From the NCBI RefSeq assembly GCF_026262505.1, contig NC_067205.1:13826001-13890000 (forward strand): a stretch of DNA of 64,000 nt. The letters are read 5' to 3'. Both the position numbers and the translations under genes were made by a program. Shown piece after piece: positions 43,198 through 51,373 of the stretch (its first letter is position 1; each line of letters opens with the position of its first letter). The notes under the pieces are model-generated. The model was not told the DNA's origin and did not search any database. It saw nothing but the letters and a program-made list of their open reading frames with translations. Source of the DNA: Trichomonas vaginalis G3. Lineage: Eukaryota > Parabasalia > Trichomonadida > Trichomonadidae.

Positions 43198-46100
43198 AAA
43201 ATATATATAGCTGCATATGCGTATGAAGCTGACAGAGCTAAACGTTTATATTTTGGTCAATACTCTCTCACACTTACTGACAAATATATTGTTATCAGTG
43301 ATGGAAATACCGAGAAATACATAACATGGAAGGACTATGAAAGTTTGACCCTAATTTTAACTCCATGTACAATGCCATTCATTGTAAATGGTGAAGTTGT
43401 CATGAAGAACGACACAACAGTATATAAGTCTGTATATGAAGCATTAGAATATATTGTTGAATTATATCCCGAAAGATTTGACCCAAGCACTACACCATGT
43501 GCAATGCCTTTTATTAAGGACGGTGAAATCGTAAGAGTTTCCGGATTCAACGGTTTATACTGCTGTTCAAAACAGTTTTACAAAACATTTTAGCGAATAT
43601 CTTTAATTCAGAAACTACAGAAATAAAATTACCATATATAACAGATGCTAAAGAAATTAAATCAAAAACGACAACATTATTTACGTCAACTTAATGATTT
43701 AATGACTTATATCATTAATATTCCTGCACCAACTACAGCATTTGATCCAACTCGACGGTTTTGCAGTGTACCTTTCATAAAGTCGCAAAGCGACCAGGGC
43801 GAAGCCATGACAGTTCATTAATTACTTTAAGGGATTCAACAGTTAATGAATCATTAAAGGCGTCATTAATGAAAATCATTGATTTTAACTCATTCACGAA
43901 TACATATAATTCATTCATTAATGTTTATATGCTTCTAAAGAAGGTGAGCCAAAAACTATCGATTAAAGCGGTGTAATGAAATAAAAGCATCAACGACGAA
44001 ATTGAATTCGTTAACTTTTGAACGGTGATAGTTTCGTTAATGACATAACATCGGGGAAAACAATTTTAACGAAAGAATATTTAAAATCTCATGTTAGTGA
44101 GTTCGTTGAAATTGAAAAAGAAGGTGGAATTAAGTTCGATCCACTGAATTTCATTTTCAGCTTAGCGAATGCGGGTGTTAGTTTCGCTGAATGGACAACT
44201 ATACAGAGTGAAATAAATGCAATTGGACGTTTTTGGGGTCAAAAGCGGGAATGGGTGAGCTTGTAAATGCTGCAAGAACATTAGGTGAAACAGGAAATTT
44301 TGTAGATGGGTTTTTAAAAGACTTGTTTCAAATGTTTTAACAAACACAAAGAAATTATTTAGATATACCATATCATAACGGACGGATTTTCGAAACAGGT
44401 AGCAACAAAACCCTCCGGTTATGGCTGCGTTGATGATGGTTAGAGATATAAAACCACGTAACGACGGGAACGAAGAACATGAACAACAGGATACTGGTCG
44501 GGTTATTCAAGACATTAAAAACGTGTATCCTGAAGTTATTGATTTATTTTAGAGGAGTTAATGATTCAATTTCAAAACATTCTATAACCCTCAATGAAGA
44601 GAATAAATTAACAGATTATATATTCGTCATTATTGCAGAACTAATGAAGAGAATAAATGAAAAAGGAATTGGTGATATCATTAATGTCAGCGATGTAATG
44701 ATGAAAAGAAATTTTGACTCATTATTTACAAAACCGAAAACAGAATATAGTCTTTATGACGTAATTACCGAATTAATGAAAAAGATTAATGATAATAAGA
44801 GTTCTGGCGGAAGAGTTGAATTAGAAGTGAATGATGTTAATGAGAAATTAGCCGAAAAAGCAGATAAAAACCACGTTCATTATATAACTTCAGACGAACA
44901 GATTATAACGGACTACCATGGATATTTTAACACGAAGTGATGAAGCGAAGACAAAAAATGTTAATGAAAGAAGATATAAATACATTCGTGCTAAAGGTTA
45001 TGACATAAGCTGTACTGTACAGTATGATGTAGCTAAAGCACCAGAAGCATTTGGTTATACCGGTGAAATTTATGCCTCTACTTTCAATGTTAACGGTGTT
45101 ATTAGTTGAACCAAGATTTACTTTGAGAGTTAAGTCAAAAATAACGTTTGAAGATGCTATTAAAAGTAAAGCTGACAAAGATGAACTTGACGCAACGAAC
45201 AAAGTTTTGAAATCTCATAACACAACATCTCCGATATAAATGAACTTCAAACTTCTTTAGACAGTAAAGCCGACAAGAACCATACACATAAATCCTTCAC
45301 TACTGTTAGAGCAGACGACATAATATTGAACTTTGACCTTGGTTCAAGTGCACCTTTAGAGAATCCAAGTACAAGCGTAAAAAGATACACTAAACTCCTT
45401 AAATAGTAAATGTGATGAACATTGAAAGTCATGCCAGAAACTTTGAAACACATGAACTACCAGCAATGTTAGATAAGAAAGCAGATAAGAACCATACACA
45501 TGATTTCTTCACAACTGTTGGTATAGAAAGTATTGAAGGAACGGTTGAAGAACTGGTGGGGATGCATTATATTGGAAACCTCCTAACTTTCCACAAGGTT
45601 TAACATCGGAGGAAAACATAACGACGATGAAATACATTAGATGTAGAAATGTTTTATGTCATGGAGGATGAAATAATGTTAAATTCACTGTCAAGATTTA
45701 TATGATAAGAAAAGCGACAAGAACCATACACATAAATCCTTCACTACTGTTAGAGCAGACGACATAATATTGAACTTTGACCTTGGTTCAAGTGCACCTT
45801 TAGAAGAATCCGAGTACAAGCGTAAAAGATACTCTTAACAATTTAGATAAGAGTTGCAGGAATATCGAAGGTCATGCCAGAAACTTTGAAGCATATGAAC
45901 TACCAGCAATGTTAGACAGTAAAGCCGACAAAACTTATGTGGATACAGAACTAACAAAGAAATTTTTCGAAACCAGATACAATGACATTTACAACAGAAA
46001 TTATAAATGGTGAACCAGCAACTCCATTTGAATTTGTTAGAGGTCTTCAACCAGATACTTTTTGAATTTTTCTTGGATAATTCTATTGAACTAACATTAC

Positions 46101-46652
46101 ATTATAAAAGTGGAACAAATGCAACATTTCATCCGGGAGATACATTCCAAATGGTATTTAATGACATAAGTTCTTTAGAATATGTTTATAGAGTTATGAG
46201 CATATATGATTTAATATATCCTATAGGAGCTGTTTATACGTCTATGAATCCAATAAATCCAAACACTTTATTTGGTGGTAGATGGTATGAAATAGTTGAC
46301 AGTTTTCCATTCTACACTAATACGCAGTCAATGAAGATGGGAGGTTCAAAGAAAATAGGTATTGAAAACCTTCCTTCACATATGCATAGGTTCAGTGGAA
46401 GAACATCTGTGGAAGGAAACCATTCACATTCAATAACAAAAAGAGGTTATACAAATCTTGCAGCGGGTTCGGATAGACAGGGAATGCATAGATATGATAT
46501 CACAACTGACCCCAGAGATTAGCACAGGTATTTTCTGTGGAACTGCAGGAAATCATACACATGTTGTAGCTGGTATTACAGACCCAGCAGGTAATGGAAA
46601 AGATTATATGCCTCCTTATATAACAATGCACGCTTGGATACGAGTTGGTTAA
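43198..46652 (+). CDS. Giant modular fibre protein, copy B (frameshifted)
   Basis: Probable receptor-binding fibre of the Maverick particle, ~1150 codons. N-terminus AAYAYEADRAKR, whose ATG is damaged here (C has ATGAGTATAGCTGCA). Then three ~45-residue repeats with TPCxMPFI cores (about 43360, 43495, 43755), the third interrupted by a double hairpin. Helical linkers follow, then KADKNHTH repeats (44865, 45265, 45475, 45710), a 444-nt duplicated domain, and a C-terminal phage-like collar: IYPIGAVYTSMNPINPNTLF, NLPSHMHRF, GNHSHS, AGNHTH, YMPPYITMHAW. Frame breaks near 43550, 43750, 44010, 44235, 44320, 44550, 45105, 45400, 45660 and 46505. Upstream of, and co-directional with, the integrase. 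Confidence 0.7.
43782..43806 (+). repeat. GC-rich double-hairpin insert in the fibre gene (B)
   Basis: GTCGCAAAGCGAC (5-bp stem) + CA + GGGCGAAGCC. Coding phase AAG TCG CAA AGC GAC CAG GGC GAA GCC, then CAT (one C lost here). It interrupts the third PFIK repeat. In C the loop of the first hairpin carries a further 36-nt insert. Confidence 0.85.
45272..45900 (+). repeat. 444-nt internal duplication within the fibre gene
   Basis: Segments beginning GACAAGAACCATACACATAA at 45272 and 45716 are nearly identical for ~180 nt (encoding the HTHKSFTTVRADD... block) and are offset by 444 nt, exactly 148 codons. A tandem domain duplication in the fibre shaft. Confidence 0.75.
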
Positions 46653-46671
46653 AATCTTTAACTTTACATAA

Positions 46672-47696
46672 ATGAGCTTGAAAGAAGTATTCGAACAACA
46701 TCCATGGAGGTCATTTAAGAAATTCAATGAAGCTGCAAAGAGTTCGGGATTTACTAACAGAGCTGAAGTGAAAAGGTTCTTTGACAAAAATGTTGTACAT
46801 CAAACAAAAATAAACCCTTACGACTACTTTTTACCAATTTACTCCAACACTCCTGACGCATACCAATTTGACACTCTCATTCAAAGCAGAAAAGGAGGAC
46901 ATAAACCATTCCTCATCTTCATAAATGTTAACACTCGTAAAGCATATGCATATAATGAAAATAAAGGAACTCATGAAGTGTTAAGAGTTTTACAAAAGTT
47001 TGTAGCAGAACATAGCCCAAGTATTTTAACATCAGACCAAGACGGTGCATACCTCAGCAACGAAATCACAGAATTTCTCATTAAGCATAACATAACTCAC
47101 TACACTACTGAAGACCATAACCATAACATACTCGGCATCATTAACCGCTTCATAAGGACTCTCAGAGATTTAAATCAAGAGCGAGACTTTACCGAAGAAA
47201 CAATGAAACATTTTCTCGAAGTATATAATTCCTCAACACATTCTACAACAGGACATACACCAAATTCAATGACACAACAACAAGAAGAAAAGTATATACA
47301 AAAGAAACGAAGCCAAACACAAAATATCAGAAATTCAACACAATTTACCTCATTCCTGGTACAAAAGTTCGTGTAGTTCTTGACGACAAACCGTTGACAA
47401 AGAAACGTTTAAGGTTAAGTCGAAATTATTATATCGTAGACTCTACGCAAGGTAATGGATATCTTATAAAAGCTGCTGACGACTCCATAGCATTTTACCC
47501 TCGACATAAATTAGTCGAAAGTAGTAATGGCAAACTTGCTGAAACCATTGACGAAGCAAAGCGAGGAGTGGTTATTGAAATACTTGACTACAACATAAAC
47601 GATGACACTTATAAAGTAAGATATGAAGGAGGCGTTGAAGATGTTATACCATCTAAGAACTTGAGAGATCAAAGCCAACACATCTGGGACCATTAG
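46672..47696 (+). CDS. Maverick integrase (rve family), copy B, one frameshift
   Basis: Integrates element ends into host DNA. 341 codons over two frames joined near 47310-47390. The N-terminal part may bind DNA. Catalytic core: first Asp in YQFDTLIQS, second Asp in TSDQDGAYLS, third region HNHNILGIINRFIRTLRDL with Asn where Glu is usual. The C-terminal VVIEILDYNINDDTYKVRYE plus VIPSKNLR is a chromo/SH3-like tail typical of Maverick integrases. Follows the fibre gene by 19 nt. Shift position and the substitution-free A copy suggest sequencing error. Confidence 0.85.
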
Positions 47697-48047
47697 AGCG
47701 GGAGTACTGGAAAGATAAAAACATGCCAGAAAGAATAAGAAAATTCTTCTAAACTTTTTCATTAGATGTAAATCAGACATGAACGAGAACAGTCATGATA
47801 TCATTAATGGTACCATTTATTTACACCAAAAAATAATGTTTATGTTAGAATGTTAGATCTAACACGTTTTCTAACCACTTTTCTAACATGGTCTAAAACT
47901 CTCGAAAATCATGAATTTTTGACATTTCCTTATGAAAGAAAAATAACGCTAATTTTTTTCTAAGAAAAATTTTTATCTTGTATGTAAAGATATGATTTCA
48001 ACAATCGCACAACAACAATTCAAACTACAGCACCAAACTCGTTAGTC
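47697..48047. other. Intergenic region between integrase and 293-aa gene
   Basis: AT-rich, no gene. Holds GTTAGA block B2 and a T-rich tract followed by TCTTGTATGTAAAGATATG. Conserved in A. Confidence 0.6.
47844..47887. repeat. GTTAGA palindromic block B2
   Basis: GTTAGAAT GTTAGATCTAAC ACGTTTTCTAACC ACTTTTCTAAC. With block B3 in inverse orientation it brackets the 293-aa gene in ~60-bp near-perfect inverted repeats. Confidence 0.8.
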
Positions 48048-48929
48048 ATGAATCCAACATCTATGTTAGTAGAGATGAAAAGCTTCATTCCTTCTTCATA
48101 TACTTTCGAAACAAAAATCCAGAAGATAAAGCAAGAACTTTTAACAAGTAATTTAGACTGTAGTGCGAAAGATGAAACAAATGAACAGTATCTTTATGAA
48201 ATGCAGGACATTATTGACCATTTACCCAAATTGCCTGAAATCCAACAACAAAAACTAACTATTCCTGAATTCGACGAAATTGAAGTCAAAACAACTGACT
48301 CAGTAGAAATAAAGAAGTTCATACGTAAAGTAAATTATGAATTCCTTGGTTTTCATTGCAACCATAAAGTTATGGACAAAGATTGCGACATGGTTTATAA
48401 GAATGTTTCTGACATATATAAATCTGAAGAATTTAAGACCTACGATAACTTTGTTTCATTAGTTGCTGAATGTGTTTGGGAAATAAGAGATAAAGATAGA
48501 AGAGGCAAAGTATGGAACGAACAACTAAGACCCGCTATGTTTGAGATGAAGAGAGCAATTGACGCCTTAGTTGTTTTAGCAGGTCAAATTTCAATGTATA
48601 ACGCAAAAATGAACCCGCAATGTTCAAAATGTAAGGCAGCGATGAGGAAATATAACTACTCCGTCAAAGAGATAGAAAGAATGAGAAACGACTATGCAGA
48701 TTTAAAGAAAGAAGTAGAAAAGCCAGCAGAAGATAAAATGGACATGTTAGCATTTCTGAACAAAAATTATCCAACTGCTGACGATTTCCTTCTATCTGAC
48801 GTCAAGAAGAAATATAAAGAAACCTTCGGCATTGTTAAAACATTCGATGTACTAAAAGAAGAAATAGAAGCTACAAAACTGTTTAAAGTCATGAACCATC
48901 GCAACATATACCATGTAAAACGCTTGTAA
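48048..48929 (+). CDS. 293-aa Maverick protein of unknown function
   Basis: Intact frame MNPTSMLVEMKSFIPSS to IYHVKRL. Helix-rich, charged. CNHK and, later, CSKCKAAMRKYN provide a few Cys/His that could bind metal. The C-terminal ~60 residues (FLLSDVKKKYKETFGI, then ATKLFKVMNHRNIYHVKR) look like a winged-helix DNA-binding fold seen at the end of several viral replication proteins, but this is impression only. Bracketed by inverted GTTAGA blocks; conserved in A with indels. Confidence 0.6.
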   Translation: MNPTSMLVEMKSFIPSSYTFETKIQKIKQELLTSNLDCSAKDETNEQYLYEMQDIIDHLPKLPEIQQQKLTIPEFDEIEVKTTDSVEIKKFIRKVNYEFLGFHCNHKVMDKDCDMVYKNVSDIYKSEEFKTYDNFVSLVAECVWEIRDKDRRGKVWNEQLRPAMFEMKRAIDALVVLAGQISMYNAKMNPQCSKCKAAMRKYNYSVKEIERMRNDYADLKKEVEKPAEDKMDMLAFLNKNYPTADDFLLSDVKKKYKETFGIVKTFDVLKEEIEATKLFKVMNHRNIYHVKRL

Positions 48930-48937
48930 ATAGTTAT

Positions 48938-48982
48938 GTTAGAAAAGAGGTTAGAAAACGTGTTAGATCTAACATGCTAACA
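48938..48982. repeat. GTTAGA palindromic block B3
   Basis: GTTAGAAAAGAGG TTAGAAAACGT GTTAGATCTAAC ATGCTAAC, the inverse of B2, 8 nt after the stop of the 293-aa gene. Confidence 0.8.
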
Positions 48983-49698
48983 TAAACATTATTTTTGCTG
49001 AATTCAGCACAAAATTCTGAGTAAAATGACATATGGCACGTGTCAAACCGTTGAGTTTTCACAAATTTTAAAAATTGCTGCGGAAAGTTCGTCAAAAAAG
49101 TGAAGGTTCCCGACGGTTTCAAACCGCCATACTTTACATGAAGATAGTTTACAATGTCAACTAAATATCATGTACGATAGAAACGGTTATGTAAAGTTTA
49201 CATTTTGTAAAGTTTTGTCCTGATTCAAGACAAGTCTTGTATTTTTTCAGAACAAGTCTTGTATTTTTTCAGAACAAGTCTTGTATTTTTTCAAGACAAA
49301 TCTTGTCCTGATTCAGAACAAGTCTTGCACTTTTTCAGGAAATCCTATCGTCTAACTTTACAAATGTCACTTTTTCAACATGATTGCATTTTGGTCGGGG
49401 AACAACTTTCTCTCATTTTGTCACTTTTTTCTATCGTCGTGTTTTGTCACTTTTCCCTCAGGGTGTGTGTCAGAAAATATCCAAAATCTTTATAGCCTCG
49501 TATCTCCTTCAATTCTTGACGGCTTGACATGTATGACACACCATTCAATTCAGAATTATGTGCTGAATCTTATGACCTTCATTTGTTCGTGACTTCTTTT
49601 CACATATGTAACCCTGAATTTTTAACATTTCTTTAACACAGAAAAATAAAGTTAGTTTTATTTTTATTTATTTTTTTATTTTGTATGTAAGGACAGAT
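48983..49698. other. Long intergenic region upstream of the KilA-N gene
   Basis: No gene supported; short frames here start at TTG or lack conservation. Contains a CGGTTTCAAACCG palindrome (near 49118), the ACAAGTCTTGT array (49214-49340), and a T-rich tract just before the KilA-N start. The largest gene-free stretch in the element, hence a candidate control or replication region. Confidence 0.6.
49214..49340. repeat. ACAAGTCTTGT palindromic repeat array (Maverick B)
   Basis: Five copies of a ~21-nt unit, CAGAACAAGTCTTGTATTTT, flanked by TTGTCCTGATTCA variants. The core ACAAGTCTTGT is an 11-bp palindrome. Copy number is higher in A. Confidence 0.75.
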
Positions 49699-50523
49699 AT
49701 GTCAACAACAGAGAACACAACAACTGCTATCGTTCATGAAGCCATAAATGAAGAATACGAGTGGGTTCAGTTTAACAAACAACTCCGTCTCATTCGTTCG
49801 GTCAAAGACGATATGTACCAAATGCAAAGTATTTTGACAGCATGTTTTGCTCCAGACACTAAACACGCAGACGACTGGTTCAAAAACCAAAGCACACAAG
49901 AACTTTTGAGTGAAATTTCTCTAGACCGACTTTTTTCGGTCATGCATAAAACACATGAAAATCGTAAAAATTTGCCAATAAATTTAAGAGGTTATTATGT
50001 TCATAGACTTTTAGTAAATGCAGTTGCAATGTGGGCTTCTCCTCGTTATGCATGGCATGTTTACAGACTTCTTGACGAAATTCATAGACAAGAACGTGGA
50101 GAGATGGAAAAGAAACTTCAAGCAAAAGATGAAGTCATTGAATCCAAAGACAAAAGCATACAGAAAAGAATACCACGTTCGGTACCAAAAGGAAAGGAAA
50201 AGAGTTATAAGTATATGATATATACTGAAGAGTTGGAGAAAGAAGAAGATAGAGATATGGTTATGTTGCATTTAGTCAGAAGAAACAACAAAAGCTTTTA
50301 TGACCTTGCTAAGATTTACAAATCTGACAGAAACTGGTTCTATCGTGAAAACTTACCGATTTCAATGACACCGAATGAGCAAATAAAGGAAATTGTCAAA
50401 AATACTCTTCCTCAAACACACTATGACATCAAAGGTTGCACAATACTTACATTCAAAGAAGACTTAACATTACTGAAGGAAAAAATAACAGAATATTTCG
50501 ATAACTTCAAAGAGGAAGAATAA
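49699..50523 (+). CDS. KilA-N domain protein (274 aa)
   Basis: DNA-binding KilA-N family protein common in large DNA viruses and phages. The KilA-N domain spans about residues 20-127, with VQFNKQLRLIRSVKDD and the signature GYYVHRLLVNAVAMWASP then RYAWHVYRLLDEI. A Glu/Lys coiled coil follows (128-155), then a C-terminal domain with YKYMIYTEELEKEED of the kind that accompanies KilA-N in viruses. I start at the ATG MSTTENTT because the longer frame begins with TTG. Possible regulator or partner of the repeat array upstream (inference). Confidence 0.85.
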   Translation: MSTTENTTTAIVHEAINEEYEWVQFNKQLRLIRSVKDDMYQMQSILTACFAPDTKHADDWFKNQSTQELLSEISLDRLFSVMHKTHENRKNLPINLRGYYVHRLLVNAVAMWASPRYAWHVYRLLDEIHRQERGEMEKKLQAKDEVIESKDKSIQKRIPRSVPKGKEKSYKYMIYTEELEKEEDRDMVMLHLVRRNNKSFYDLAKIYKSDRNWFYRENLPISMTPNEQIKEIVKNTLPQTHYDIKGCTILTFKEDLTLLKEKITEYFDNFKEEE

Positions 50524-50564
50524 AAAAATCTAAGCTAATTTTATTTTTTTTATAAAATTTTATC

Positions 50565-50569
50565 TCATA
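50565..50569 (+). promoter_or_regulatory. Initiator-like TCATA upstream of the 71-aa gene
   Basis: TCATA with +1 A at 50567, 12 nt before the ATG at 50579, preceded by a T-rich tract. Confidence 0.45.
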
Positions 50570-50578
50570 TGAAAGAAC

Positions 50579-50794
50579 ATGAATTTAGAATATTCGGAAC
50601 TCATGACAGAAGAAGAGAACGAACAACATGTAAAAGATTATGCAAAATTTCTGAAGACATACAAAGCATTTAAACAATATCTAAATGCTTCTAAAGATTA
50701 TGCAAAATTTCTGAAGGTATATAAAGCTTATGAAAAAGCGTATGAAAAGTTTATACATTGGGGAATTGTTGTAAAATATCGATATGAAGACTAA
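50579..50794 (+). CDS. 71-aa Maverick protein with duplicated helix
   Basis: Starts MNLEYSELMTEEENEQ. A KDYAKFLKTYKAF unit is repeated as KDYAKFLKVYKAY. Helical, Lys/Tyr-rich. Initiator motif present. Not recognised; convergent with the next gene. Confidence 0.5.
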   Translation: MNLEYSELMTEEENEQHVKDYAKFLKTYKAFKQYLNASKDYAKFLKVYKAYEKAYEKFIHWGIVVKYRYED

Positions 50795-50812
50795 CCAAAA
50801 ATATATTTTTGC

Positions 50813-51283
50813 TTAAATGACGTCAGGGTCAATTTCTTCAACCATTTCACTTCCTTCGTCAATGTCAATAGAAGCTTCTTCAACCTTTGGTAAGAACTTT
50901 TGTATAACATCTTTGTTCGTTATTGTTTTCAGAGATGAAGAATAATATTTCACATTTGTTTCACCCTTCTTATATTCTTTCTGTTCGGAAAGATTCATAG
51001 CAATACTGAAGAAGTCAATGTTGGAGTTCTTTATAATAGTATAATGAGTATCTTTGACATTCACGAAGAAACCTTTTGTTTCAAAACTACTGCTAACTCT
51101 TGTGAAGTATAACGTTTGCGGTCAATGACAATAGCTAATGGTCTGACATACTGACCAACTTAGATTCTTTCACAAACTTCTTGTTAAAGATAACATTACG
51201 TTTGAAGCATTATTGAACTCATTCTTGATGACAGTAGCGAGAGCATTGTATGAAAAGAACTTGCAATCTTGCATGTGTTTCAT
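50813..51283 (-). CDS. ~155-aa Maverick protein of unknown function (frameshifted)
   Basis: ATG at 51283 (MKHMQDCKFFSYNALATVIK). After about 30 residues the frame shifts twice, between 51075 and 51200, before the continuous end segment VKDTHYTIIKNSNIDFF to the acidic GSEMVEEIDPDVI. Divergent from polB with a 90-nt T/A-rich spacer. Not recognised. Confidence 0.5.
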
Positions 51284-51373
51284 TAAAATAAAAATATTAA
51301 ATTATTTTGAAAAATAACTTAAAAAAATCTAATCTAATTTTTTCAAAAAATATTTTTTTATTTCCTACTAAAG

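Noticed and set aside
43782-43806. Hairpins as ordinary coding low-complexity
   Set aside because: The peptides are short and not low-complexity; what is conserved among sites is pairing and phase, and empty sites exist.
43198-46652. Bacteriophage contamination as the source of the fibre gene
   Set aside because: It is embedded between Maverick genes in several elements, shares their AT-rich composition and promoter style, and recurs in divergent form in D.
49259-49592. ORFs at 49259-49495 and 49380-49592
   Set aside because: They cover the palindromic repeat array and T-rich spacer, lack initiator context and are not preserved in A.
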